Made by a program: the position numbers and the translations under genes. Positions 23,851 through 34,300 of a stretch of 64,000 nt of DNA are shown here, piece after piece. The notes below the pieces were generated by a model that saw only the letters and a program-made list of their open reading frames with translations, was not told where the DNA came from and made no database searches. Position 1 is the first letter of the stretch. Every line of letters starts with the position of its first letter. Location: contig NZ_JAATVW010000005.1 of the NCBI RefSeq assembly GCF_011947225.1, positions 186,001-250,000 of the forward strand. Direction: 5' to 3'. The stretch comes from Planosporangium flavigriseum. GTDB lineage: Bacteria > Actinomycetota > Actinomycetes > Mycobacteriales > Micromonosporaceae.

Positions 23851-25377
23851 TCAGGAGGGCTGGCGCGGATCGATCCAGCCGTTGTCGCCGAGGTGGCGCA
23901 GGACGAGCTTGATCGCTTCACTGATCTTCATGCCGGTGGTGTCGATGACGACGTCGGCGTCGGTGGGCGCCTCGTACGGGTCGTCGATGCCGGTCATGCC
24001 GGTGATCTCGCCGGCCCGCGCCTTCGCGTACAGGCCCTTGCGGTCGCGCCGCTCGCACTCCTCCAGCGGGGTGGCCACGTGGACCAGCACAAAGTCCGCC
24101 CCGGCCTCCGTGGCGAACCGGCGCGTGGCGGCGCGGGACACCGCGTACGGCGCGATGGGGCAGCACAGGGCGACCCCGCCGTGCCGGGCGGCCTCGGCGG
24201 CCACCCAACCGATCCGCCGCACGTTGGTGTCGCGGTCGGCGGCGGAGAAGCCGAGGCCCTTGGACAGGTGCCGGCGCACGACGTCCCCGTCGAGCAGGGT
24301 GACGGTACGCTCGCCGGTCTCCCTCAGGACGTCGGCGACGCCCTTCGCGATGGTCGACTTACCCGAGCCGGACAGCCCGGTGAAGAATACGACCAGACCG
24401 CGGTGTCGGCGCGCCGGGCGGGCCCGGGCCAGCTCCTTGGCCACCGCTGGGGGAGTGTGCCACTCGGGGAGCGCGACGCCGCGGTCGAGCAGGTCGTCGA
24501 TCTCGGCGGTGGTCAGCGGTAGCCGCTGGTACCGCGGTGGGATGTCGTCGCGGGTGCGCCACTGCCCGTCGCGCCCGTCGTAGGCGAGTTCGCGGGGCAC
24601 GAGGACGCGCAGTCCGCCGGACATCATCGACGAGCCGGTGGCGAGCAGATGGGTGACCCCGTACGCGCCGGCGACCCGTGCCCGCAGCAGGGCGTCGCGG
24701 ACCTCGTCACCGTGCGGCACCAGGGGGATCGTGACGATCGTGGCCGGGGGCATGCGGTCGCGCGCGGCGAGAATGCAGCGTACGAGCGCCTCCGGGGCGA
24801 GCCCGTCGGGCCCGGGAGCGGCGACCGGCACCAGCAGCAGGAGATGTCCGGCGAGGGTACGCGCGGCGTGTGCGATCTGGGCGAGCTGGGGGCGGTGCAG
24901 CGGCCGGTCGGCGATGACGCCGAGTACCCGTCCGGGTGGCAGCAGTTCGCGTACCTCCGCCGGAGGGCGGTACAGGCGCCGGAAGGGTCCCTGGTGGCCC
25001 TCGCCGAGGCGGCGCACCATGCCGGCGACGCCGCAGAAACCCTCGCGGGTGGGCCAGACCTCCGTGATGTCGACGGCGGCGACCGGAGCGCCTTCGGCGT
25101 CGGTGAGCAGCAGGATCCGCTGCAACGGGTTGGCGACGTCGATCTGGCGCAGCAGATCGGTCGGGACCTCCAGCGTGACCGGCACCGGCCAGGCCGTGCC
25201 GTCGACGAGCCGACCCGTACGGGCGATGCTGATCAGATCGTCGCGGCCCAGGAATCCGGTCAGCGGCGCGTACACGTCGGTGAGCAGAAGCTCCAGGTCG
25301 GCCAGCTCGTGCACGCGCGGCGCGTACGCCGGCGCGTCGCGCAGCACCCCATCGGGCAGCACCCACCCGTTGTTCAT
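23851..25377 (-). CDS. cysC: Sulfurylase-like / adenylylsulfate kinase fusion
   Basis: 508 residues from ATG 25377, with AGAGGT 3 nt upstream. The C-terminal ~180 residues form a complete APS kinase: P-loop GLSGSGKST, DGDVVRRHLSKGLGFS, RDTNVRRI, and the lid region DRKGLYAKARAGEI. It phosphorylates adenylylsulfate to PAPS. The N-terminal ~310 residues have the ATP sulfurylase layout (PUA-like then catalytic domain), but the QTRNPxHRAH motif reads IADRPLHRPQ and the HFIVGRDHAG segment reads THLLATGSS. The sulfurylase half therefore looks catalytically dead; a separate CysDN or Sat would be needed. Transcribed after ppc on the same strand but separated from it by a terminator. Confidence 0.88.
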   Translation of the reverse strand: MNNGWVLPDGVLRDAPAYAPRVHELADLELLLTDVYAPLTGFLGRDDLISIARTGRLVDGTAWPVPVTLEVPTDLLRQIDVANPLQRILLLTDAEGAPVAAVDITEVWPTREGFCGVAGMVRRLGEGHQGPFRRLYRPPAEVRELLPPGRVLGVIADRPLHRPQLAQIAHAARTLAGHLLLLVPVAAPGPDGLAPEALVRCILAARDRMPPATIVTIPLVPHGDEVRDALLRARVAGAYGVTHLLATGSSMMSGGLRVLVPRELAYDGRDGQWRTRDDIPPRYQRLPLTTAEIDDLLDRGVALPEWHTPPAVAKELARARPARRHRGLVVFFTGLSGSGKSTIAKGVADVLRETGERTVTLLDGDVVRRHLSKGLGFSAADRDTNVRRIGWVAAEAARHGGVALCCPIAPYAVSRAATRRFATEAGADFVLVHVATPLEECERRDRKGLYAKARAGEITGMTGIDDPYEAPTDADVVIDTTGMKISEAIKLVLRHLGDNGWIDPRQPS

Positions 25378-25516
25378 GTCACCTCTCACGCCCGTTCGCC
25401 CCCCGCAGACCAAGCGACAGTCTGTCAGCCACCTTGCCCTGGGTCGAGGGTGCCCGGCTATGCGGTCGCTGAATGGTTCGCTTTGTCGGTTTTATCGGTT
25501 CTGATCCGCTGTTTAT

Positions 25517-25566
25517 GAGGAGGGCGCCCCTGTCACGGGATGGACCGTAAGCGGGGCGCCCTCCTC
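25517..25566 (-). terminator. Terminator of ppc
   Basis: Perfect 14-bp arms GAGGAGGGCGCCCC (25517-25530) and GGGGCGCCCTCCTC (25553-25566) with an inner ACGG/CCGT pairing in the loop, 22 bp after the ppc stop. On the minus strand the stem is followed by ATAAAC, so it has no U run. Confidence 0.8.
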
Positions 25567-25588
25567 GCAGAAGAGGGGAACTCTACCG

Positions 25589-28390
25589 TCAGCCGGTATT
25601 GCGCATACCGGCCGCGATGCCGTTCACCGTCGTCAGGAGCGCCCGCAGCAGCGCCGGGTCGGCCGGCTGCCGCTGCGCGCCGGCCGCCCGGTGGCGGGCC
25701 AGCAACGACACCTGCAGGTGGTGCAGCGGCTGCAGGTACGTGTCGCGTACGCCGAGCGTGCGGGCCAGTACCGGCTGCTTCTCCAGCAGCTCCGACTCGC
25801 CGGTGATCGCGAGCACCTCGGCCACCGTCCGGTCGTACTCCGCGCGGATCTGCTCGAAGATCGGCCGTAGCGACTCCGGGACCAGCGAGTCGACGTACCG
25901 GGACGCGATGTCCAGGTCGGTCTTGGCGAGCGTCATCTCCACGTTCGACAGGAACGTCCGGAAGAAGTGCCACTGCTCGTGCATCTCGGCGAGCACGTCG
26001 GACAGGCCCGCGGCCCGGGCGGCGGCGAGGCCGGAGCCCACGCCGTACCAACCCGGCACGATCTGCCGCGACTGGGTCCAGCCGAACACCCACGGGATCG
26101 CCCGCAGGCCTTCGAGGCCGGCACCCGAGTCCGGGCGCTTGGACGGCCGGGAGCCGATGTTCAGCGCCCCCAGCAGTTCCGTCGGGGTGGAGGCCCAGAA
26201 GTACGCCGGCAGGTCGGGCTGCTCGACCAGGCTCCGGTACGCCTGGAACGCCGCGTCGGAGACCGTCGTCATCGTCGAGTCCCACTTGGCGAGGGCCTCG
26301 GCGGGCTGGCGGGGCTCGGTGTGCAGCAGCGCGCTCTGCAGCACCGCGGCGAGGGTCAGTTCGAGGTTCTCGCGGGCCAGCGCCGGCAGCGTGTACTTGT
26401 CGGAGATGACCTCACCCTGCTCGGTCACCTTGATCGCACCGTCGAGCGTGCCGTACGGCTGGGCCAGGATCGCCTCGTGGGTGGGGCCACCGCCCCGGCC
26501 GACCGTGCCGCCCCGGCCGTGGAAGAGCCGCAGCCGTACGCCGTGCCTGGCCGCGACGTCGCGCAGCGCGCGCTGGGCCCGGTGGATCGACCACTGCGAG
26601 GTGGTGATCCCGGCTTCCTTGTTGGAGTCGGAGTAGCCGAGCATCACTTCCTGCACGTCGCCCCGGGCGCGGACCAACGAACGGTACGTGGGCAGCGACA
26701 GCAGCGCGTCCAGCAGCGGACCGGCGGCATCGAGCTCCACCGGCGTCTCCAGCAGCGGCACGAACCCGATCCGTGCCTTGACCGGCTCGGCGGTGAGGTC
26801 GACCAGCCCGACCTCGCGGGCGAGGATGACCGCCGCGAGCAGGTCGTCGATACCGCGGGTCATCGAGATGATGTACGACTCGACGACGCTCGGCCCGAAG
26901 CGGTCCTGGGCCTGGCGGATCGCGCCGAACACGTCGAACGTCTTCCGCGCGGCATCCGACAGCGGAGTGTCCACGCCAGACAGCGGCCGGTGCGAGGCTA
27001 CCTCGCTGACCAGCAGGGCGGTCCGCTCGGTACGGTCCAGCATCGCGTACTCGACCTCGCCGACCCGCGAGTACATCTCCGCGAGCACCGCGTGGTGCTT
27101 GTCGGCGTGTTCGCGTACGTCCAGCGTCGCCAGTTGCAGCCCGAACGCCGACAGCACCCGGATCGCCGACGCGAGGCGCCCCGCCGCGGCGAGCTGACCG
27201 CCGTTGCGGGCGAGCGACGCTCGGATCAGCTCCAGGTCGGTGATCAGTTCATCGGTACCGAGATAGTCGCGGCCACGCACGTGCGCAGTGCCGGCGATCA
27301 GCCGGTTTCTCGTGTTCGTGAGCTTGAGCCGGATGCAGCGCAGCTTGAGCCGGTAGGGCTCCTCGGCGTTCACTCGCCGGTAGCGGGCCGGCAGTTCGGG
27401 CAGCGCGTCGAGGTCGGCGGCGACACTGGCGGCGAGGTCCAACGAGGTGCCGCGCAGCCGCTTCGACACCGACAGGGAGTCGATCAGGTTGTCGACGACC
27501 CGCTCGGCGGCGCGGATGCCGTACTCGTGCTGGATGAGCAGTACGTCGCGGGTGACGGCCGGGGTGACGAACGGGTTGCCGTCGCGGTCGCCGCCGATCC
27601 ACGAGCCGAACGTGAGCGGACGCGACGCGGGTGGGAGCTTCACACCCAGGTCACGCAGCTTCTCCGCCAGCTCGTCGAGGACCTGCGGCGCGGCGTCGTT
27701 CGCCAGGTCGGCCAGGTAGTAGATCGCGTTGCGGGCCTCGTCGGTCGGCTCCGGCCGTTCCAGCCGCAGCTCATCGGTCTGCCACAGCATGTCGAGCAGT
27801 TCCGCGAGCCGCCGGTCGGTCCGGTTGACCGTCCCGGGGTCGCGCCAGCCGTCGATCGCAGCGGCCGTGGCCTCGGCGTCCAGCTCGTCGGCGACCTTGC
27901 GGAGCTTGGTCAGGATCGACCGCCGGGCCGCCTCGGTCGGGTGCGCGGTGAACACCGGCCGTACGGCAAGGTGCCCGGCGACGGTGCCGACCTCGCGGGC
28001 GCCGACGCCCCGGTCGGCGATCAGCTTGGCGGCCCGGTCCAGCCAGCCGCCCTCGCGCGCCCGGATGCGGCGCAGTTCGCGCGCCCGGTGCACCTGCTCG
28101 GTGATGTTGGCGAGGTGGAAGTACGTGGAGAAGGCCCGGGCGAGCTGCGTGCCGGTGACCAGGTCCAGACCGGCCAACCGCTCGGCTGCGGCAGCCGGGT
28201 CGGAGCGCACCAGCGCGCGTACCTCTTCGACGAGGTCCAGCAGATCCTGGCCGTCCTGGCGGACGAGGCTCTGGCCCAGCAGGGTGCCGAGTCGCCGGAT
28301 GTCGGCCCGCAGGGCAGCATCGGCTTCGTCGGTGTGCGGGGTGTCGCCACTCTCCGGGCGAGGGATGACCTGATCCACCTGCGCGCTCAC
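25589..28390 (-). CDS. ppc: Phosphoenolpyruvate carboxylase
   Basis: Carboxylates PEP to oxaloacetate, the main anaplerotic step. 933 residues from GTG 28390, with AAGGAG 5 nt upstream. Motifs: catalytic His in [27 protein letters not shown], the [10 protein letters not shown] loop, and the [13 protein letters not shown] glycine-rich loop; the C-terminus ends in the conserved MRNTG. Length is at the long end of bacterial PEPCs. Its neighbours icd, mdh and sucCD show clustering of central-carbon genes but separate transcription units. Confidence 0.96.
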   Translation of the reverse strand: MSAQVDQVIPRPESGDTPHTDEADAALRADIRRLGTLLGQSLVRQDGQDLLDLVEEVRALVRSDPAAAAERLAGLDLVTGTQLARAFSTYFHLANITEQVHRARELRRIRAREGGWLDRAAKLIADRGVGAREVGTVAGHLAVRPVFTAHPTEAARRSILTKLRKVADELDAEATAAAIDGWRDPGTVNRTDRRLAELLDMLWQTDELRLERPEPTDEARNAIYYLADLANDAAPQVLDELAEKLRDLGVKLPPASRPLTFGSWIGGDRDGNPFVTPAVTRDVLLIQHEYGIRAAERVVDNLIDSLSVSKRLRGTSLDLAASVAADLDALPELPARYRRVNAEEPYRLKLRCIRLKLTNTRNRLIAGTAHVRGRDYLGTDELITDLELIRASLARNGGQLAAAGRLASAIRVLSAFGLQLATLDVREHADKHHAVLAEMYSRVGEVEYAMLDRTERTALLVSEVASHRPLSGVDTPLSDAARKTFDVFGAIRQAQDRFGPSVVESYIISMTRGIDDLLAAVILAREVGLVDLTAEPVKARIGFVPLLETPVELDAAGPLLDALLSLPTYRSLVRARGDVQEVMLGYSDSNKEAGITTSQWSIHRAQRALRDVAARHGVRLRLFHGRGGTVGRGGGPTHEAILAQPYGTLDGAIKVTEQGEVISDKYTLPALARENLELTLAAVLQSALLHTEPRQPAEALAKWDSTMTTVSDAAFQAYRSLVEQPDLPAYFWASTPTELLGALNIGSRPSKRPDSGAGLEGLRAIPWVFGWTQSRQIVPGWYGVGSGLAAARAAGLSDVLAEMHEQWHFFRTFLSNVEMTLAKTDLDIASRYVDSLVPESLRPIFEQIRAEYDRTVAEVLAITGESELLEKQPVLARTLGVRDTYLQPLHHLQVSLLARHRAAGAQRQPADPALLRALLTTVNGIAAGMRNTG

Positions 28391-28530
28391 GCTGGCTCCT
28401 TCGCTTTCAGGTACGCGGGGACAGCGCTGTCCAGGGCAAGCCAAATGCTATCTCGGCTGGTCCGGCCCCTCGTATCGGTCGGCGCGGTGCCACCCAGTGG
28501 GAACGGTCGTCCGACGTCAAGAGCATCTGA

Positions 28531-28560
28531 CGACCTGCTTCTCACTCGAGAAGCAGGTCG
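28531..28560 (-). terminator. Hairpin overlapping the stop of the GGDEF-EAL gene
   Basis: Perfect 13-bp stem CGACCTGCTTCTC (28531-28543) / GAGAAGCAGGTCG (28548-28560) with a 4-nt loop. The stop codon of the minus-strand gene (28542-28544) lies inside it, so the last codons form one arm. Confidence 0.75.
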
Positions 28561-30542
28561 ACGGCGTCCGGAACGAGTGGTCGGGCGAAGTGGAAACCCT
28601 GTGCCTGCCGGTAGCCCATGGTGTGCAGGTGCCGGGCCTGTACAGCGCTCTCCACGCCCTCGGCGACGGTCTCCATCCCCAGACTGTTCGCGAGCTGGAC
28701 CACCGTACGGGCGACGGCGGCGTGGCGGTCGGAGCCCGTGATCTGGTCTACGAAGGACTTGTCAATCTTGATGACGTCCACCGGACAGCTCGCCAGAATC
28801 GCCAGTGACGACTGTCCGGTGCCGAAGTCGTCCAGGGCGATGCGTACGCCCAGTTCGCGGATGGCATGCACGGTCTCTACTGTCGCAGGGTCATCGGTCA
28901 TCGCGGTCTCGGTGAGCTCGATGACCAGGGCGGCCGGGTTGAGTCCGGCGTCGGTGAGCGCCTTGTGCAGGTCGGCGGTGAATGTCGGTTCACGTAGCTG
29001 GTGGGCGGACACGTTCACGTGCATGGTGAACTGTTCCCGCACGGGATCGAGGCGCTGCCAGCGGCTGGCGTCACGGCAGGCTTGGTCGAGCACCCATCGC
29101 CCGAGCGGGAGGATCAGGCCGCTCCGTTCGGCAATGGGAATGAACCGTGCGGGTGGCACGACCCCGCGCGTAGGATCCCGCCAACGCGCCAGCGCCTCCA
29201 CGCCGATCACGGCGCCATCGCTGAGTCGGACGATCGGCTGGTACTCCAGGTGCAGTTGCCGCTCGTTCAGGGCCTGTCGCAGCCCGTTGAGCAGCGTCGC
29301 CTGCTCCACCACCCGGGTCTTCATGCCGGAGCGGTAGTAGGCGTACTGGCCCTTGCCGGAGTCCTTCGCCACGTACAACGCTATGTCGGCGTTGCGCAGC
29401 AGGTCTGCGCCGCGATCGCCGGGACGGCCGTAGGCCACCCCGATGCTGGCCCGCACCACCAGAGGATGGTCGGCGGCCAGGACCGGCGGGGTGAGTGCGG
29501 CCAGGATCCGCTGGACCAGCAGGTCGACGTCGTCAGCCCGGAGGTTCTCCGTGAGTACGGCAAATTCATCGCCGCCGAGCCGAGCGACGAGGCCAAGCTC
29601 GCGTACGTTCTGGCGCAGCAGTTCGGACACGGCCACCAGGAGCTTGTCGCCGATGTCATGGCCCAGGGTGTCGTTGACGATCTTGAAATCGTCCAGGTCG
29701 ATGAGGAGTACGGCCGGCGGCTGATCGGTGTCGGCGTGGGCGGCAGCCTCGTCGAGCCGGCGGGCGAACGACGCTCGGTTCGCTGCTCCGGTGAGGGGGT
29801 CGCTGTCGGCGAGCGTTCGCAGCTTCGCCTCCAGCGCCCGCCGCTCGGTGATGTCAAGGATCGCGCCGGACTGCCCTCGTGCCGTGCCCTGGTCGTCGGT
29901 GAAGACCGCCTTGTAGAAGGTCACGTCACGCACCGACCCGTCCGCGTACCGGACCTGCCCGTCGTAGATCTGGGTGCCCCCAGCCTCCATGAGTGCCCGG
30001 TCCGCCTTGTCGTACATCGCGGCCAGGTCGCTTGACCAGAGGTCGTGAACGGTACGTCCGATGATCTTTTCGCGGGGAACGCCCACAAACGTCTCGAACG
30101 CCCTGTTGCAGGCGCCGTACACCCCGTCGGCGTCCTTACTGAAGATCGGCGCTGGAATGTTGTCGATCGCGACCTGCAGTTGCTGAAGCGTCCGTGCATT
30201 TTGAACGGCGCCGGTACCGGTCAGCAGTACGCTCGACGCTCCGTTGAAGCCGGCCATTGCCAGCTGGGCCAGGGCCGTCGTGGCGGTGTCCAGTTCCGGG
30301 GCGGCTACCACGACGTGCCCCGCGTCCAGGTCGCCGCTGGCCACAAGTCGCGCGGCTTCCGGTGGCGACACCCACTGTCGGACCGGAAATCCGACGCCGT
30401 GGGCAGGGGGGAGGCCATCGGTGCTCACGCCGAGGGGCAGTTCCTGGTTGGACGCCCAGGCGTCGTCGCAGCACCGGTCGGTACCACCTGGTTGGGGATG
30501 TCGCCGGCTCGACGGAACCGCGCCTCGGCCCGTGACGCTCAC
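28542..30542 (-). CDS. PAS-GGDEF-EAL protein (c-di-GMP cyclase/phosphodiesterase)
   Basis: 666 residues from GTG 30542, with AAGGGA 7 nt upstream. Domain order: a poorly conserved N-terminal region (1-~125), PAS/PAC (IDNIPAPIFSKDADG ... GAILDITERR), GGDEF with an intact RLGGDEFAVL, and EAL with EALARW, NVSAHQL, ELTET, IALDDFGTG, IKIDKSF, AEGVES and QGFHFARP. All EAL metal and catalytic residues appear present, and the GGDEF motif is intact, so both activities are possible. The residues ahead of GGDEF (RELG) do not form the RxxD inhibitory site. No membrane helix; probably a soluble, signal-responsive enzyme. A TATACA -10-like box lies about 75 nt upstream of the start. Confidence 0.9.
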   Translation of the reverse strand: MSVTGRGAVPSSRRHPQPGGTDRCCDDAWASNQELPLGVSTDGLPPAHGVGFPVRQWVSPPEAARLVASGDLDAGHVVVAAPELDTATTALAQLAMAGFNGASSVLLTGTGAVQNARTLQQLQVAIDNIPAPIFSKDADGVYGACNRAFETFVGVPREKIIGRTVHDLWSSDLAAMYDKADRALMEAGGTQIYDGQVRYADGSVRDVTFYKAVFTDDQGTARGQSGAILDITERRALEAKLRTLADSDPLTGAANRASFARRLDEAAAHADTDQPPAVLLIDLDDFKIVNDTLGHDIGDKLLVAVSELLRQNVRELGLVARLGGDEFAVLTENLRADDVDLLVQRILAALTPPVLAADHPLVVRASIGVAYGRPGDRGADLLRNADIALYVAKDSGKGQYAYYRSGMKTRVVEQATLLNGLRQALNERQLHLEYQPIVRLSDGAVIGVEALARWRDPTRGVVPPARFIPIAERSGLILPLGRWVLDQACRDASRWQRLDPVREQFTMHVNVSAHQLREPTFTADLHKALTDAGLNPAALVIELTETAMTDDPATVETVHAIRELGVRIALDDFGTGQSSLAILASCPVDVIKIDKSFVDQITGSDRHAAVARTVVQLANSLGMETVAEGVESAVQARHLHTMGYRQAQGFHFARPLVPDAVDLLLE

Positions 30543-30712
30543 TCGACAGTCCCTTCGTCTGATGGCTACCTCCAGAGCGCCCATCGGCAAGATCACGATG
30601 CACTGAAGGCAAATGTATACATCGCGCACTCGTCGACCGTGGCGGGACGGTTGGCGGTTCCACTCGCCGGGCACACAGGGGGGAGTGACACCGGTGAGAA
30701 GGGGATCCCTCC

Positions 30713-31012
30713 ATGGCTGAGGACCAGCACGGCAAGCAGGACCCGCGAGGGCGCCGACGTCCTCATCTCCTACCTGCCGGAGGAGGAAAAAGACGCCCAG
30801 GAGACCGTACGGCTGGTGCGCGACGCCGGCCGCACGGCGGTGACGGTGCCGGGTGACATCCGCGAGGAGGCGCACTGCCAGCGGATCGTCGACCGGGCGG
30901 TGGCCGAGTTCGGCCGCATCGACGCGCTGGTCAACAACGCCGCCCACCAGATGATGCAGCCGGGCGCTACGTGACCGGCGAGGTGATCAAGGTGACCGGC
31001 GGCAATCGGTGA
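30713..31012 (+). pseudogene. Decayed SDR (YghA-like) oxidoreductase gene
   Basis: The start is intact: AAGGGG, then ATG and codons for MAEDQHGKQDPR, which match the N-terminal tail of YghA-type short-chain dehydrogenases. The frame then breaks; in another frame follow EGADVLISYLPEEEKDAQ through VNNAAHQMMQP, which is the middle of the same protein family. A second break is followed by GRYVTGEVIKVTGG, the family's C-terminus. Two internal deletions (roughly 60 residues before EGADV, including the TGxxxGIG loop, and over 100 residues containing the YxxxK catalytic site) leave about 100 codons of an enzyme of about 290. It cannot be active. Confidence 0.8.
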
Positions 31013-31075
31013 GCATGCGCCCTGTTCGTGAGGATCACCGGATTGATCTCTCCCGCGCGTGGGTACGCGAGGGCC

Positions 31076-31222
31076 ATGAACACTGGTAACGAACCGGCCC
31101 GAAGCGCCGAGAAGCAGGACGAACTAGGCCGCGACCATCAGGAACTGGGGCGCAACCCGCTGGAGAAGACCGACACCACCGAGGCACCGGCCGAGGGTGC
31201 GGGTAGCGAGCCCCCGGACTGA
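31076..31222 (+). CDS. Small hydrophilic hypothetical protein (48 aa)
   Basis: ATG 31076 is preceded by GAGG at 3 nt. The product starts MNTGNEPARSAEKQDELGRD and is highly charged and Gly/Pro/Glu-rich with no hydrophobic segment, resembling small disordered stress-type proteins. I do not recognise a family. It lies between the SDR remnant and mfd on the same strand. Support is moderate: codon bias and SD are reasonable but the ORF is short. Confidence 0.45.
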   Translation: MNTGNEPARSAEKQDELGRDHQELGRNPLEKTDTTEAPAEGAGSEPPD

Positions 31223-31249
31223 GGTCGTATCGCCCGGGGCCGGGCGAGT

Positions 31250-31255
31250 TAGGCT
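31250..31255 (+). promoter_or_regulatory. -10 element of mfd
   Basis: TAGGCT about 70 bp upstream of the mfd start, identical to the -10 hexamers before sucC, eno and the cystathionine beta-synthase gene. Confidence 0.45.
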
Positions 31256-31325
31256 TAACGCCGTCACCCCCACCCTCGCCGGTAGCGGGGTTTCTCGTCG
31301 TGCCTATCTGTTGAAAAGGGCTGTC

Positions 31326-34300
31326 ATGAAGCTGTCCGGCCTGCTCCGCGCCGCGTTCGCAGATCCCGCGCTCACCCGCGCCCGTGATCTCGCGCGCGCC
31401 GGACACGTCGACATCCCCGTCGAGGTCACCGCGCCCGCGTCGCTGCGCCCATTCGTGGTCGCCGCGGCGGCTGCTCCAGCCGACCTTGGTGGTGGGCGGC
31501 CGGTCCTCGCCGTCACCGCGACCAGCCGCGAGGCCGAAGATCTCGCGGCTGCGCTCGGCTGTCTGCTGCCCGCCGACCAGATCGCGGTCTACCCGTCGTG
31601 GGAGACGCTGCCGCACGAGCGGCTCTCGCCGCGCTCCGACACCGTCGGCCGGCGCCTTGCGGTGCTGCGGCGGCTGACCCACCCCGAACCCGACGACCCC
31701 GCCCGCGGGCCGGTCAAGGTCGTCGTCGCTCCCGTGCGAAGCGTGCTCCAGCCGCAGCTCAAAGGACTGGGCGAGCTGGAGCCGGTCGAGCTTCACGCCG
31801 GCGGCAGCGCCGACCTCGACGACGTCGCGCGGCGCCTCGCCGAGATCGCGTACGCCCGGGTCGACCTGGTCACCAAGCGCGGTGAGTTCGCCGTGCGCGG
31901 CGGCATCCTCGACGTGTTCCCGCCGACCGAGGAGCACCCGCTGCGGGTGGAGTTCTGGGGCGATGAGGTCGAGGAGATCCGCACGTTCGCGGTCGCCGAC
32001 CAGCGCACCCTGGCCAAGGCCGACCGGCTGTGGGCACCGCCGTGCCGGGAACTGCTGCTGACCCCGGCAGTCCGGGAGCGGGCCAAGGCGCTCGCACAGG
32101 CCAACCCTGAGCTGGCGGAGATCCTCGACAAGCTGGCCGAGGGCATCCCGGTGGAGGGGATGGAGTCGCTGGCACCGGCGCTGCTCGACGGCAGCGACTC
32201 GATGGAACTACTGCTCAACGTGATGCCGGAAAAGACCCACGTCGTGCTGTGCGACCCGGAGCGCATCCGCACCCGGGCGCACGACCTCGTGCGTACGAGC
32301 GAAGAGTTCCTCCAGGCCAGCTGGGCCGCTGCGGCAGTCGGGGGCCGTGCGCCGATCGACCTGGGCGCCGCGTCGTTCCGTACCCTTGTCGACGTTCGGG
32401 CGACCGCCGCCCAGCTCGGGCAGGCGTGGTGGTCGGTGTCGCCGTTCGGCGTGGACGAGCCGACGAGGGCGGCCGAGCCGCTGCCCTGGGAAGTCGGTGA
32501 GAAGTCCGCCGACGTGGCCGACGACGCCGCGAAGATGACGTTGAATGCCCAGCCGGTGCCGCTCTACCACGGCGATACCGGCCGGGTGGTCGAGGACCTC
32601 ACGCGCTGGCTCGCCGACGGCTGCCGGATCGCGCTCGTCTTCGAGGGCTCCGGGCCCGCCCAGCGGGCGGTGGAGGTGCTGCGCGACGCCGGCCTCGGCG
32701 TGACGCTCACCGAGACCGTCGAGGCAGAGCCCGCCACCGGGCTCGTCACCGTCACCACCGGCCCGCTCGGCAACGGCTTCATCGACGAGCCGGGGAAGCT
32801 CGTCATCGTCACCGGCATCGACATCTCCGGCGGCCGCGGCGCATCCACCCGGGACATGCGCAAGATGCCCAGCCGCCGGCGCAACCAGATCGACCCGCTC
32901 GAGCTGCGGACGGGCGACTACGTCGTGCACGAGCAGCACGGCATCGGGCGGTACGTCGAGATGGTGCAGCGCACCGTCAACGGCGCCGACCGGGAGTACC
33001 TGGTCATCGAGTACGCGCCGAGCAAGAAGAACCAGCCCGGTGACCGGCTGTACGTACCGACCGACCAGCTCGACCAGCTCTCGCGGTACGTCGGCGGCGA
33101 GACGCCCACGCTGCACAAGATGGGGGGCGCCGACTGGCAGAAGTCCAAGGCGCGCGCCCGCAAGGCGGTCCGCGAGATCGCCGCGCAGCTTATCCAGCTC
33201 TATGCCGCCCGGCAGAGCTCCAAGGGCCACGCGTTCGGCCCGGACACGCCGTGGCAGCGCGAGCTGGAGGATGCCTTCCCGTACACCGAGACCGCCGACC
33301 AGCTCGCCGCGATCGACGAGGTCAAGGGCGACATGGAGAAGCCGGTCCCGATGGACCGGCTGATCTGTGGCGACGTCGGCTACGGCAAGACCGAGATCGC
33401 CGTACGGGCGGCGTTCAAGGCTGTCCAGGATGGCAAGCAGGTCGCCATCCTCGTGCCGACCACGCTGCTGGCGCAGCAGCACTTCAACACGTTCTCCGAG
33501 CGGATGGCGCAGTTCCCGGTCCAGCTCCGGCAGCTGTCGCGCTTCGTCACGCCCAAGGAGGCGCAGGAGACGCTCGACGGGATGATCGACGGCACGGTCG
33601 ACATGGTCATCGGCACCCACCGGCTACTGCAGGCGTCCGCCAGGTTCAAGAACCTCGGGCTGATCATCGTCGACGAGGAGCAGCGCTTCGGCGTCGAGCA
33701 CAAGGAGCACCTCAAGACGCTGCGGGCGTCGGTCGACGTGCTGGCCATGTCGGCCACGCCGATCCCGCGCACGCTGGAGATGGCGATCACCGGCATCCGG
33801 GAGATGTCGACGATCGCCACGCCGCCGGAGGAGCGCCACCCCGTGCTGACCTACGTCGGCGCGTACGACGACAAGCAGGTCGCCGCGTCGATCCACCGTG
33901 AGCTGCTGCGCGACGGCCAGGTGTTCTACCTGCACAACCGGGTGGAGTCGATCGAGCGGGCGGCGCGGAAGCTGCGCGAGCTCGTACCCGAGGCGCGGAT
34001 CGCGGTCGCCCACGGCCAGATGGGCGAAGAGGCCCTGGAGAAGATCATGGTGGGCTTCTGGGAGAAGGAGTACGACGTCCTCGTCTCCACCACGATCGTG
34101 GAGAGCGGCATCGACATCCCCAACGCCAACACGCTGATCGTGGAGCGGGCCGACCTGCTCGGCCTGTCCCAGCTGCACCAGATCCGCGGCCGGGTGGGCC
34201 GTGGGCGGGAGCGGGCGTACGCCTACTTCCTGTACCCGCCGGAGAAGCCGCTCACCGAGCACGCCCACGAGCGGCTGGCCACGATCGCTCAGCACACCGA

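Noticed and set aside
25967-28741. 924-codon plus-strand frame across ppc
   Set aside because: Antisense of a clear PEPC gene; composition is that of a shadow frame with Arg/Gly/His-rich low-complexity product.
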